Source: Rhodoferax sp.
Lineage (GTDB): Bacteria; Pseudomonadota; Gammaproteobacteria; Burkholderiales; Burkholderiaceae_C
Direction: 5' to 3'
NCBI GenBank assembly: GCA_016463455.1
Contig: JAEMRG010000027.1
Coordinates: 1 to 13,717 of the forward strand
Length of the DNA stretch: 13,717 bases
A model generated the notes under the pieces. The model was not told the origin of the DNA. It worked only from the letters and a program-made list of their open reading frames with translations, and searched no databases. Position 1 is the stretch's first letter, and every line of letters begins with the position of its first letter. This document shows, one piece after another, positions 5,927 to 13,596 of the stretch. The position numbers and the translations under genes were made by a program.

Positions 5927-7225
5927 ATGAAGGTAGCCGTTATTGGCTCAGGAATTTCCGGGCTGGCTGCCGCGCACAGGCTAACTGGTCTAGCCGATAT
6001 CACCTTGCTCGAAGCGGGCGATTATTTTGGCGGCCACACGCACACGGTGGACATCACCCTGGACACGCCCACCGGCCCACGCACCCATGGCGTGGATACC
6101 GGTTTTCTGGTGTTTAACGATCGTACCTATCCGCAATTAATAGCCTTGTTCGCTGAACTGGGAGTGCCCTCGGCCGATTCGGATATGTCCTTTTCGGTGC
6201 AAACCGCTGCGAGCGCGGATACCCCGGCGCTGGAGTGGTGCGGCACTTCTCTGGACGCAGTGTTTGCCCAGAGAAGCAACTTGCTGCGGCCGCGTTTTTG
6301 GCGCATGCTGGCCGATGTGGTGCGCTTTAACAAACTCGCCACCGGTCTGGCGCTGCGCAATGCCGATGCTGAACTCGTGCAGCCGCTGGGCGAATTTTTG
6401 CGCCAGCACGGCTTTTCCCGCGAGTTCAAGGACTGGTATCTCCTACCCATGCTGGCCTGTATCTGGAGTTGTCCTACCGACCAGATGTTGGCTTTCCCGG
6501 TAGCCACCATGGTGCGTTTTTGCCATAACCACGGCCTGATTGCGCTGACCAACCGGCCCCAGTGGCGTACCGTACCCGGTGGAGCGCGCCAGTACGTCGA
6601 AAAAATTCTGGCCGGTATCGCGGACAAACGCTTGCGTGCACCGGTGCAACGGATAGAGCGCTTGGCCGATGGCGTGTTAGTGCATGTGCAAGGCCAAACC
6701 GAACGCTTTGACAAAGTAGTGATCGCCACCCACAGCGATCAGGCTCTGGCGCTGATGGCCGATGCCAGCGGCCTGGAGCGCCAGACCTTAAGTGCCATCC
6801 GCTACCAGCCCAACCATGCGGTGCTGCATACCGACGCATCGGCACTGCCACGCCGCAAAAAAGCCTGGGCCGCGTGGAATTACCAACGCACGGCCAGCAG
6901 CGTAGATGGCGAAACGGGTCCACGCGTCTGCCTGCACTACCTGCTCAATATGTTGCAACCTTTGCCTTTTAGCCAGCCGGTCGTCGTCTCCCTCAACCCT
7001 GCGCAGGCGTTAGACCCCGCCTTGGTGCATGGCCGCTTTGACTATGCGCATCCAGTGTTCGACCTGGCAGCCACACAGGCGCAAAAACAGCTGCCCGACA
7101 TTCAGGGCGGGCGCCATACCTATTTTTGCGGCGCATGGACTGGCTATGGCTTCCATGAAGACGGTCTGAAGTCGGGCCTGGCCGTGGCGGATGCCTTAAA
7201 GCCTTTGCTGGCCCACGCAAGATGA
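5927..7225 (+). CDS. FAD-dependent amine-oxidase-like oxidoreductase
   Basis: This 432-residue flavoprotein opens directly with a dinucleotide-binding fold: GSGISGLAAAHRL (GxGxxG) and LLEAGDYFGGHTHTV, where Glu ends the second strand and the GGHxxT loop contacts FAD. A C-terminal FAD-binding block carries FCGAWTGYGFHEDGLKSGLAVADAL. This layout is that of amine oxidase/phytoene-desaturase-like proteins found beside Cfa-type methyltransferases. In furan-fatty-acid pathways a related flavoprotein is thought to desaturate or oxidise methylated acyl chains, which is inference here. I chose ATG-5927 because GGAG lies 8 nt upstream and the fold begins at once; the open frame upstream to 5852 lacks a usable ribosome site. 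It leads the operon and overlaps the DUF1365 gene by 4 nt (7222-7225). Confidence 0.88.
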   Translation: MKVAVIGSGISGLAAAHRLTGLADITLLEAGDYFGGHTHTVDITLDTPTGPRTHGVDTGFLVFNDRTYPQLIALFAELGVPSADSDMSFSVQTAASADTPALEWCGTSLDAVFAQRSNLLRPRFWRMLADVVRFNKLATGLALRNADAELVQPLGEFLRQHGFSREFKDWYLLPMLACIWSCPTDQMLAFPVATMVRFCHNHGLIALTNRPQWRTVPGGARQYVEKILAGIADKRLRAPVQRIERLADGVLVHVQGQTERFDKVVIATHSDQALALMADASGLERQTLSAIRYQPNHAVLHTDASALPRRKKAWAAWNYQRTASSVDGETGPRVCLHYLLNMLQPLPFSQPVVVSLNPAQALDPALVHGRFDYAHPVFDLAATQAQKQLPDIQGGRHTYFCGAWTGYGFHEDGLKSGLAVADALKPLLAHAR

Positions 7226-7992
7226 ATAAGATCGCGGCGCAAGCAATGATTGGTTTTGGACAGGTGCGCCACACCCGACTTGCGCCCAAGCACCACGCCT
7301 TTGCCTACGCCACTTATTTTTTGATGCTGCCCATGCGCAGTTTGCAAACTGCCCCTGGCGCATTGCCGCTAAACCGCCGCGCAGCGCTGAGCTTTTACGA
7401 CAGCGACCACGGCGATGGACGCGGCCCGCAGCAGGGCGGCGCGCTGGGGTGGATTGAGGAATTACTGCACAGCGAAGGCATCACCGACGCCGATGGCGAA
7501 ATCTGGTTGCACTGCTACCCGCGCGTGCTGGGATTTACATTTAAGCCGGTTAGTTTTTGGTATTGCCATCGCGCCGACGGCAGCTTGCGCGCCGTGCTGG
7601 TGGAGGTGAACAACACCTTTGGCGAGCGACATTGTTATTTGCTCTCGCAAGCGCGTTTTGGCGTGGAGCAGCAGGCGGACAAGGTATTGCATGTATCGCC
7701 GTTTTGCCCGGTGCAAGGGCAGTACCGCTTTCGCTTCATGGTCAATGCCCAAGGCGACCGCACCGTGGCCCGGATCGACTACGACGACGCGCGCGGCCCC
7801 TTGATTCAAACCAGTGTCAGCGGGCAATTGCAACCCTTTAGCGCGCTGGCCGCACGCCATGCCTTATGGCGTTATCCGCTGATGACTTTTGCGGTGGTCT
7901 GGCGCATCCACTGGCAGGCGCTGCGCCTGTCGCTCAAGCGTGTCCCATTTTTCCGTCAACCCCCCGCGCCTGAAAGTTTTGTCAGCCGCTAG
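7222..7992 (+). CDS. DUF1365 family protein
   Basis: This is a 256-residue protein of the DUF1365 family, whose biochemical function is unknown. Family blocks are present in order: GQVRHTRLAPKHHAFAY near the N-terminus, GFTFKPVSFWYCH (about residues 104-116), EVNNTFGERHCYLL (about 127-140) and KVLHVSPFCPVQG (about 154-166). Conserved His, Asn and Glu residues in these blocks suggest an enzyme or ligand-binding role. The family is very often encoded between an amine-oxidase-like gene and a Cfa-like methyltransferase gene, exactly as here, so it probably acts on the same lipid product. Its ATG sits in an ATGA overlap with the upstream gene. The following methyltransferase starts 15 nt after its stop. 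Confidence 0.88.
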   Translation: MNKIAAQAMIGFGQVRHTRLAPKHHAFAYATYFLMLPMRSLQTAPGALPLNRRAALSFYDSDHGDGRGPQQGGALGWIEELLHSEGITDADGEIWLHCYPRVLGFTFKPVSFWYCHRADGSLRAVLVEVNNTFGERHCYLLSQARFGVEQQADKVLHVSPFCPVQGQYRFRFMVNAQGDRTVARIDYDDARGPLIQTSVSGQLQPFSALAARHALWRYPLMTFAVVWRIHWQALRLSLKRVPFFRQPPAPESFVSR

Positions 7993-8007
7993 TTGTGTCT
8001 ATCCACC

Positions 8008-9243
8008 ATGAACCAAACCACTGCCAAATACAGCGCTTCGCGCACTGCTGAACGCCCGCCTGCGGCAGCGCGCACGGTGTTGCAGTTACTGCAAAAAATC
8101 CGCCACGGCAGCCTCACGCTGCATCTGCCCGATGGCAGTGTGCAGCGCTTTGGCGACAGTGCCAATCCACATGCCACGCTGCACCTGAAAAACTGGAATG
8201 CGTTTACCGGCGCACTGAAATCCGGCGACATCGGCTTTGCCGAGAGCTTTATCGATGGTGACTGGACTACGCCGGATCTGACCAGCTTGTTGCGCGTGCT
8301 GGTGCAAAACCGCGCCGAGGTGGACCGCGTTATTTTCGGCAGTTGGCTGGGTCGCCTGGCTTACCGCATCAAACATTTGCTTCAGCGCAATACGCGCAGC
8401 AACAGCAAGAAAAACATCCATGCCCATTACGACCTGGGCAATGATTTTTATGCCTTGTGGCTAGACCCGACGATGAACTATTCGTCGGCCCTGTTTGGCG
8501 GCGACCTGAGCCAAAGTTTGTCGCAAGCGCAAAACGCCAAAGTGCGCCGCGCATTGCAGCAAGTGGACCTGGCGCCAGGGCAGCGCCTATTAGAAATCGG
8601 CTGTGGCTGGGGCGCACTGGCCGAGATGGCGACGCTGGAACACGGCGCGCGGGTAAGCGGCGTCACCCTGAGCACCGAACAGCTGGACTTCGCGCGCGCA
8701 CGCATGCAGCGCCAGGGCATGGCAGAGCGGACTGACTTGCGCTTGCAGGACTACCGCGATATCCAGGATGGCCCGTATGACGCGGTGTGCTCTATCGAAA
8801 TGATTGAGGCCGTGGGCCAGGGCTTTTGGCCCACTTATTTCGCCACCGTGGCGCGCATGCTCAAGCCTGGCGGCAAGGCCTGCATCCAAAGCATTGTGAT
8901 TGCCGACGACTTGTTCGAGCGCTACCTCGCCTCCACGGACTTTATCCAGCAATACATCTTCCCCGGCGGCTGCCTGCCCAGCCCCTCAGCGTTCAAAGCC
9001 CAGGCGCGCGCGGCCGGCTTGGTCGTAGTGGACGAACACGCCTTCGGCCATGACTACGCGCAGACGCTGCAGCGCTGGCGCGAAGCCTTTTTGGCCCAGC
9101 GCGAAGAGGTGCTGGCGCTCGGCTTTGACCAGCGCTTTATGCACATCTGGGAGTTTTATTTGTGCTACTGCGAAGCGGCCTTTATGGAAGACAACATTGA
9201 TGTCCTGCAGTACACCCTGCAAAAACCCCATGCCGCAGCCTAA
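8008..9243 (+). CDS. Cfa-family SAM-dependent fatty-acyl methyltransferase
   Basis: This 411-residue member of the cyclopropane-fatty-acyl-phospholipid synthase family transfers a methyl from SAM to the double bond of a phospholipid acyl chain. Features in order are a non-catalytic N-terminal domain (1-130), HYDLGNDFY (140-148), the SAM motif LEIGCGWG (195-202), LQDYRDI, then IEMIEAVG with the conserved Glu, YIFPGGCLPS, and FGHDYAQTL with the conserved Tyr. Against E. coli Cfa as I recall it, the bicarbonate-site Cys139 is Ser160 here (NYSSALF) and His266 is Gln (CIQSIV), while Glu239 and Tyr317 equivalents remain. This fits methylation rather than ring closure, as in UfaM-type enzymes. I prefer ATG-8008 to TTG-7993; neither has a good Shine-Dalgarno, so translational coupling is likely. 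It overlaps the next gene by 14 nt. Confidence 0.88.
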   Translation: MNQTTAKYSASRTAERPPAAARTVLQLLQKIRHGSLTLHLPDGSVQRFGDSANPHATLHLKNWNAFTGALKSGDIGFAESFIDGDWTTPDLTSLLRVLVQNRAEVDRVIFGSWLGRLAYRIKHLLQRNTRSNSKKNIHAHYDLGNDFYALWLDPTMNYSSALFGGDLSQSLSQAQNAKVRRALQQVDLAPGQRLLEIGCGWGALAEMATLEHGARVSGVTLSTEQLDFARARMQRQGMAERTDLRLQDYRDIQDGPYDAVCSIEMIEAVGQGFWPTYFATVARMLKPGGKACIQSIVIADDLFERYLASTDFIQQYIFPGGCLPSPSAFKAQARAAGLVVVDEHAFGHDYAQTLQRWREAFLAQREEVLALGFDQRFMHIWEFYLCYCEAAFMEDNIDVLQYTLQKPHAAA

Positions 9244-9805
9244 AGCCACTCTGCACGCCTGGCCGCAGGCCCTGGTGGCGCTGTGCTTGGCCTTGCTTTG
9301 CGCCTGCGGCGTACAGGCTTCCACCGCACCTGTGCCGCCGGGTGAGCTGGTGCGCGACTTGGAAAAGCCCGTCCTGGCCGGCAGCGGGCGCTTGCGGGTC
9401 TTCGGTTTCTCGGTGTACGAAGCCCGCTTATGGACCGCGCCGCAGTTCCAGCCCGAGCGCTTTGGCGCGCATCCTTTTGCGCTGGAGATCCTTTATGCGC
9501 GCACCATCAGTGCAAGCATGTTGACGGACGCTACGCTCAAACAGATGCAGGCCTTGGATGCACCGCCCGGCGTGCGTCAGAGCGATTGGCTACAGGCGCT
9601 GCAAGGCGCTTTCCCCGACGTAAAAGCCGGCGACCGGCTGACGGGCGTGCATCTCCCCGACAAGGGCTTGCGCCTGTACTTCAACGGGCAGTTGCACAAA
9701 GCGATTGACGACCCCATGCTGAGCCAGCATTTTTTTGCGATTTGGCTGAGCCCGGCCACGCAGGAACCCCGCTTACGCGCGCAGCTCCTGGGTAGGGGCA
9801 ACTGA
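9230..9805 (+). CDS. chalcone-isomerase-like exported protein
   Basis: This 191-residue protein resembles the bacterial chalcone-isomerase-like family (Chalcone_3 type). Those proteins share the fold of plant CHI and fatty-acid-binding relatives, and their reaction is unknown. The N-terminus has a hydrophobic export signal (WPQALVALCLALLCACG) followed by a possible cleavage after VQA; LCAC could instead be a non-canonical lipobox. The mature part shows the family's GxGxLRVFGFSVYEARLW strand and later AGDRLTGVHLPDKGLRLYFNG. The start at 9230 is used because the signal peptide begins there; the longer frame from 9050 lies inside the methyltransferase gene and is not protein-like. It overlaps the upstream gene by 14 nt, and the transporter gene begins directly after its stop. 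A periplasmic lipid-binding role is plausible. Confidence 0.78.
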   Translation: MPQPKATLHAWPQALVALCLALLCACGVQASTAPVPPGELVRDLEKPVLAGSGRLRVFGFSVYEARLWTAPQFQPERFGAHPFALEILYARTISASMLTDATLKQMQALDAPPGVRQSDWLQALQGAFPDVKAGDRLTGVHLPDKGLRLYFNGQLHKAIDDPMLSQHFFAIWLSPATQEPRLRAQLLGRGN

Positions 9806-11086
9806 ATGGCGAGTAGTCCAGGACTGTCCGCATTGCCCTGGCCGCAAGGGCTGCGTTACGGGCTCATGGCCTTGCCCTTGGCCTTTGTGGCCTTGCCGCT
9901 GTATGTCTTCCTGCCCAATTACTACGCCCGCAGCTTCGGACTGCCGCTGGCCAGTCTGGGGGTATTGCTGCTGCTGGCGCGGGTGGCTGATGCCCTGATA
10001 GACCCTTTGCTAGGACGATGGATTGACCGCTTGTTTGCCCGCTCCCAAGCGCATGTATTGCGTTTTTCCGCCCTTGCCGCCGTCTTGCTAGGGGCTGGTT
10101 TTTTCGCTTTGTTTTTTCCGCCGGTGCGCGAGCACGGAGCCCTTTTGGTCTGGGCGGCTGGTGCCTTGGTGCTGTGCTACCTGGGCTATAGCGCGCTGAC
10201 TTTGGTCCAACAGTCCTGGGGTGCTTTGCTCGGCGGTGATGCGGCCTTGCGCAGCCGCATCGTGGCCTGGCGCGAAGGTTTGGGCCTGGCCGGCGTCATC
10301 CTGGCTTCGATGGCGCCTTTGGTCTGGGGTTTGCCGCTGACGGCGTCCATTTTGTGCCTGGCATTGGGCATGGGCTGGTTGGCCTGGACCAGGGCGCCTG
10401 CGCCGGTGCTGGCTCCAGCGCCTGTGTCTGAGGATGCAGGCGCCGGCTTGCGGCTATTGGCGCCACTGCGCTACCGGCCGTTTCGTGCTTTGCTAGCAGT
10501 TTTTCTGGCCAATGGCATTGCCAGTGCTTTGCCTGCGACTTTGATATTGTTTTTTGTCCAGGACCGGCTGCAGGCGCCTGCGTCCATGGAGCCCTGGTTT
10601 CTAGCCAGCTATTTCCTGGCTGCTGGGCTGGCGATGGCGCCGGTCTCGCGCCTGGTGGCCCGCTGGGGTTTGCAAGCGCTTTGGTTGGCGTCCATGGGCT
10701 TGTCGGTATTGGTGTTTGCCTGGGCCGCGCAACTGGGTAGCGGCGACAGCCTGCCGTTTATCGCCATTTGCGTCCTTTCTGGTTTGTGTCTGGCGGCGGA
10801 CCTCACCGTGCCTGGCGCCATGCTGGCTGGCCTAATCAACAGCCAGCCCGAACCCGGGCGCGACAGCGGCATTTACTGGGGTTGGTGGAATATGGCGGCC
10901 AAGCTCAATCTGGCGCTGGCCGCGGGCCTGGCCCTGCCTTTGCTGTCCTATGCCGGCTATGAGCCGGGCAGCCGCAGCGAAGAGGCATTGCGGAGCATCA
11001 CTTGGGCCTATTGCCTGCTGCCTTGCTTTTTGAAGCTCGGTGCTGCGGCACTTTTGTATTTTTTCATTATCAGGAAAACACCATGA
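9806..11086 (+). CDS. MFS/GPH-type membrane transporter
   Basis: This is a 426-residue integral membrane protein with about 12 hydrophobic segments. It has the GPH-family-like loop DALIDPLLGRWIDR between helices 2 and 3, which corresponds to the conserved DPxxGxxxD region of sugar-cation symporters. A cytoplasmic Ala/Pro-rich linker (about 193-210) separates two halves. The substrate is not readable from sequence. Placed inside a lipid-modification operon, it may move a lipid or lipid precursor rather than a sugar, as inference only. ATG-9806 follows the upstream TGA without a gap, with GTAGGGGC 9-15 nt before it. The stop overlaps the next start in an ATGA (11083-11086). Related transporters are found in singlet-oxygen/light-responsive clusters of other proteobacteria. 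Confidence 0.82.
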   Translation: MASSPGLSALPWPQGLRYGLMALPLAFVALPLYVFLPNYYARSFGLPLASLGVLLLLARVADALIDPLLGRWIDRLFARSQAHVLRFSALAAVLLGAGFFALFFPPVREHGALLVWAAGALVLCYLGYSALTLVQQSWGALLGGDAALRSRIVAWREGLGLAGVILASMAPLVWGLPLTASILCLALGMGWLAWTRAPAPVLAPAPVSEDAGAGLRLLAPLRYRPFRALLAVFLANGIASALPATLILFFVQDRLQAPASMEPWFLASYFLAAGLAMAPVSRLVARWGLQALWLASMGLSVLVFAWAAQLGSGDSLPFIAICVLSGLCLAADLTVPGAMLAGLINSQPEPGRDSGIYWGWWNMAAKLNLALAAGLALPLLSYAGYEPGSRSEEALRSITWAYCLLPCFLKLGAAALLYFFIIRKTP

Positions 11087-11622
11087 ATCGACGTCGCTTG
11101 TTTGCGCTGACACTGGGCACCGGTGCAGCTTTGGCTTTGGGTGGCTGCGCCTCGCAAAAGCTGGACACCTATGCGCAGGAAAAACCGGCGCTCGATTTGC
11201 GCCAGTATTTCAACGGCACCCTGGACGCCTATGGCGTGTTCACCGACTACACCGGCACCGTGGTCAAACGCTTTAAGGTCGTGATGGTGTGCACCTGGAC
11301 CGGCAACGAGGGTGTGTTGGACGAGGACTTCATCTATTCCGACGGAACCAAACAAAAACGCATCTGGCGCCTGACTGCTGGCCCGGACGGCAGCTACACC
11401 GGACGGGCCGATGATGTGGTGGGCATCGCCCAGGGGCGCACGCAGGGCAACGCCTTTCAGTGGCAATACACCTTGGCGCTACCGGTGGATGGAAAAATCT
11501 ATGAAGTGCAATTCGACGACTGGATGTACCTGGTCGATGAGCGCGTGATGCTCAACAAAGCGGTTATGCGCAAGTTCGGCCTACCGCTGGGCGAGGTCAC
11601 GCTCAGTTTTTACAAGCGTTAA
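11083..11622 (+). CDS. DUF3833 family lipoprotein
   Basis: This 179-residue lipoprotein of the DUF3833 family has unknown function, with a probable lipocalin-like beta barrel. The signal peptide has a basic start (MNRRR), a hydrophobic core and the lipobox LGGC, so Cys is about residue 22. The mature part contains LDLRQYFNGTLDAYGVFTDYTG, then 'VVKRFKVVMVCTWTG', 'LDEDFIYSDG' and a C-terminal 'DWMYLVDERVMLNKAVMRKFG', which are family blocks. ATG-11083 is preceded by AGGAAA at a good distance and overlaps the transporter stop by 4 nt; the in-frame extension from 11002 lies inside the transporter gene. As a periplasm-facing lipoprotein beside lipid-modifying enzymes, it may carry or shield a modified acyl chain (inference). 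Confidence 0.87.
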   Translation: MNRRRLFALTLGTGAALALGGCASQKLDTYAQEKPALDLRQYFNGTLDAYGVFTDYTGTVVKRFKVVMVCTWTGNEGVLDEDFIYSDGTKQKRIWRLTAGPDGSYTGRADDVVGIAQGRTQGNAFQWQYTLALPVDGKIYEVQFDDWMYLVDERVMLNKAVMRKFGLPLGEVTLSFYKR

Positions 11623-11625
11623 GCC

Positions 11626-12405
11626 ATGGCCTGGATGCAATCTCTGAACCCGCCCCTGCGCGACTGGCGTGGCCAATCGGTGTGGATACTAGGGGCCAGC
11701 AGTGGCATAGGCCATGCCACGGCTGCGGCGCTGCATGCGCAAGGCGCGCTGGTCACGGTGTCGGCGCGCAATGCGCAGGCCTTACAGGCTTTTGTCCAAG
11801 CCCATCCGGGCAGCAGCGCCCAGGCGCTGGACTGTAGCGATGCGCAAGCCGTAGCGCAGGTAGCGCAGCAGTGCTGGCCGCACAGTGCACCGGCCATGGT
11901 CTTGTATTGCGCAGGCCACTACCAGCCCATGCGTGCACAGGCCATGGACTTAGAGGATATGCGGCGCCATTGGGAGGTAAATTACCAGGGCGCGCTCAAT
12001 GTGTTGCACGTGGTGCTGCCCGCCATGCGCGCGCGCGGTACGGGGCATATCAGCCTGGTCGCCAGTGTGGCGGGTTACCGTGGCCTGCCCAACAGCCTGG
12101 CCTATGGGCCGACCAAGGCCGCCATGATTAACCTTGCCGAAAATCTGTACCTGGACTTACAGGCCGACGGTGTTGCGGTATCGGTGGTCAACCCCGGCTT
12201 TGTGCAAACTCACTTGACTGCGAAAAACAGTTTTTCCATGCCCGCCCTGATCAGCCCCGCACAAGCTGCCCAGGCCATGTTGCACGGATGGGCGCGCGGC
12301 CAGTTTGAAATCCATTTCCCGCGCCGCTTTACGCTGTGGATGAAGCTCTTGCGCATCATGCCCCAGCGCTGGTACTTTTACCTGGTCTCTAAGGCTACGA
12401 CATGA
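11626..12405 (+). CDS. short-chain dehydrogenase/reductase (SDR)
   Basis: This 259-residue classical SDR oxidises or reduces a hydroxyl/carbonyl with NAD(P). It shows the cofactor loop GASSGIG (residues 23-29), an Arg48 in SARN that favours NADPH, the CAG turn (95-97), Asn119, and the catalytic triad Ser147, Tyr160 and Lys164 in Y-x-x-x-K. Beyond the core, a C-terminal basic/hydrophobic tail (FPRRFTLWMKLLRIMPQRWYFYLV) looks suited to membrane association. That fits a lipid substrate and resembles the 3-ketodihydrosphingosine-reductase-like SDR subgroup. It starts 3 nt after the lipoprotein stop and overlaps the next gene in an ATGA (12402-12405). The substrate is unknown. Confidence 0.87.
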   Translation: MAWMQSLNPPLRDWRGQSVWILGASSGIGHATAAALHAQGALVTVSARNAQALQAFVQAHPGSSAQALDCSDAQAVAQVAQQCWPHSAPAMVLYCAGHYQPMRAQAMDLEDMRRHWEVNYQGALNVLHVVLPAMRARGTGHISLVASVAGYRGLPNSLAYGPTKAAMINLAENLYLDLQADGVAVSVVNPGFVQTHLTAKNSFSMPALISPAQAAQAMLHGWARGQFEIHFPRRFTLWMKLLRIMPQRWYFYLVSKATT

Positions 12406-12890
12406 ACCCGTCGGTCAACCCGTCCATGCCCGCCACACTTAGCGATGCGGCCCAGGCTGCACAGGACGCTGCCGTGGACGCGCTGGTGCAATGGTTCGAA
12501 CATTTGACGCCCGCCAGTGTGCAGCAGCTATCCCGGTTTTACGCAGTGGATGCGCGCTTCAAAGACCCCTTCAACGACGTGCAGGGTGTGCCTGCTGTGG
12601 AAGCGATTTTTGTGCACATGTTCGAAGCCCTGATTGCGCCACGCTTTGTGGTGACCGGTCGCGTTGCGCAAGGTACGCAGTGTTTTCTGACCTGGGAATT
12701 TCGCTTTTGCTTTCGCAATTTCCACCATGGCCAGGAGCAAGTGATTTTGGGCGCCTCCCACCTGGTGTTCGACGGCGCAGGCAAAGTACACCTGCACCGC
12801 GACTATTGGGACGCGGCAGAAGAGTTGTATGAAAAATTGCCTTGGGTCGGCAGTCTGATGCGCTGGCTTAAGCGCCGCGCTAACAGCTAG
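12402..12890 (+). CDS. NTF2-like (SnoaL-type) protein
   Basis: This 162-residue protein has the cone-like nuclear-transport-factor-2 fold pattern: an N-terminal helix (VDALVQWFEHLTPASVQQLSRFY), then DARFKDPFNDVQGVPAVEAIFVHMF, and strands FVVTGRVAQGTQCFLTWEFRF and HRDYWDAAEELYEKLPWVGSLMRW. Proteins of this type bind small hydrophobic ligands or act as isomerases/hydratases; no clear catalytic residue can be assigned. Family members of the same length are common beside DUF3833 and SDR genes. It is the last gene of the operon, with an ATGA overlap to the SDR gene, and it converges with the GST gene after 27 nt. No strong terminator is seen between them. Confidence 0.82.
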   Translation: MNPSVNPSMPATLSDAAQAAQDAAVDALVQWFEHLTPASVQQLSRFYAVDARFKDPFNDVQGVPAVEAIFVHMFEALIAPRFVVTGRVAQGTQCFLTWEFRFCFRNFHHGQEQVILGASHLVFDGAGKVHLHRDYWDAAEELYEKLPWVGSLMRWLKRRANS

Positions 12891-12917
12891 GGCCACAGCG
12901 CCTATTTAAGCGCCTTC

Positions 12918-13532
12918 TTAAAAAGGCACTGTGTCGGCGAAACTCGGCCGCTCCGAGAGCTTTTCATAGAGCTTGGCTAGATTGGCGTGGCGGGCCCGCC
13001 AGTCGATATGGGCAAAGCGAAAATCCAGGTAGGCCAGCGCACAACCGACGGAAATGTCAGACAAGGTCAGGTGGATATCGGAGCAAAAATTGCGATCGCC
13101 CAGACCGATGGACATGGCTTCTAAGGAGGCATCCACCTTGGCAATTTGACGGTCCATCCAGGCCTGGCTGCGCTCACTGTCTTTGCGGCCGGCCCAGGTC
13201 GCCTCCAAGCGGACCAGAATCAGCGCATCGAGTACACCGTCGGCCAGCGCTTCCCAGGTCTTGACCTCGGCGCGTGCGCGCCCGGTGTTCGGTATCAGTT
13301 TGCCCACTGGCGACAGCGCTTCCAGGTATTCCACAATAACGCGCGAGTCAAACAAGGCTTCGCCGCCCTCCATCACCAGGCAGGGCACTTTGCCCAAGGG
13401 GTTGGATTGGCCTATGGTGGTGCCAGCGGCCCAGACGTCCTCGATGACAAAAGCGTAGTCAAGTTTCTTTTCTGCCATGACGACGCGCACTTTGCGTACA
13501 TAGGGGCTGGACGTCGAGCCTATTAATTTCAT
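12918..13532 (-). CDS. glutathione S-transferase family protein
   Basis: This 204-residue soluble protein has the two-domain GST layout. An N-terminal thioredoxin-like domain (about 1-78) carries SSPYVRKVRVV with the likely glutathione-activating Ser, the cis-proline loop NPLGKVPCL and the DSRVIVEYL glutathione-contact motif. The C-terminal all-helical domain includes TLSDISVGCALAYLDF with the usual N-capping Asp. The substrate is unknown; such single GSTs conjugate or reduce electrophiles. I chose ATG-13532 because the fold begins there; the TTG further upstream (13550) adds six residues without family support. It is divergent from purB across 64 bp. Confidence 0.9.
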   Translation of the reverse strand: MKLIGSTSSPYVRKVRVVMAEKKLDYAFVIEDVWAAGTTIGQSNPLGKVPCLVMEGGEALFDSRVIVEYLEALSPVGKLIPNTGRARAEVKTWEALADGVLDALILVRLEATWAGRKDSERSQAWMDRQIAKVDASLEAMSIGLGDRNFCSDIHLTLSDISVGCALAYLDFRFAHIDWRARHANLAKLYEKLSERPSFADTVPF

Positions 13533-13584
13533 ATCGTGTGCTTGTTCCAACTAGGGAGGGGCATTCTATACAGGGTGATGAGCC

Positions 13585-13590
13585 TACAAT
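13585..13590 (+). promoter_or_regulatory. possible -10 box of purB, six nt from the ATG
   Basis: TACAAT (5 of 6 to the -10 consensus) ends 6 nt before the purB ATG at 13597. Transcription would then start at or near the ATG itself and give a leaderless or nearly leaderless mRNA. No Shine-Dalgarno is seen, and no good -35 is recognised at 17 bp. Tentative. Confidence 0.35.
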
Positions 13591-13596
13591 TGCCGG

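Noticed and set aside
8590..8952. Minus-strand 120-codon frame opposite the methyltransferase gene
   Set aside because: Antisense shadow of the conserved SAM-binding region, with no ribosome site or motif.
9050..9229. 60-codon upstream extension of the chalcone-isomerase-like gene
   Set aside because: It lies wholly inside the methyltransferase gene in another frame, is Arg/Ser/Cys-rich like a shadow, and would bury the signal peptide that begins at 9230.
11002..11082. 27-codon upstream extension of the DUF3833 gene
   Set aside because: It lies inside the transporter gene. The lipoprotein signal and a ribosome site place the start at 11083.
12912..12927. Hairpin GCCTT-CTTAAA-AAGGC between the operon end and the GST gene as a terminator
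   Set aside because: The stem is only 5 bp, it overlaps the GST stop codon, and neither strand has a following T-run.
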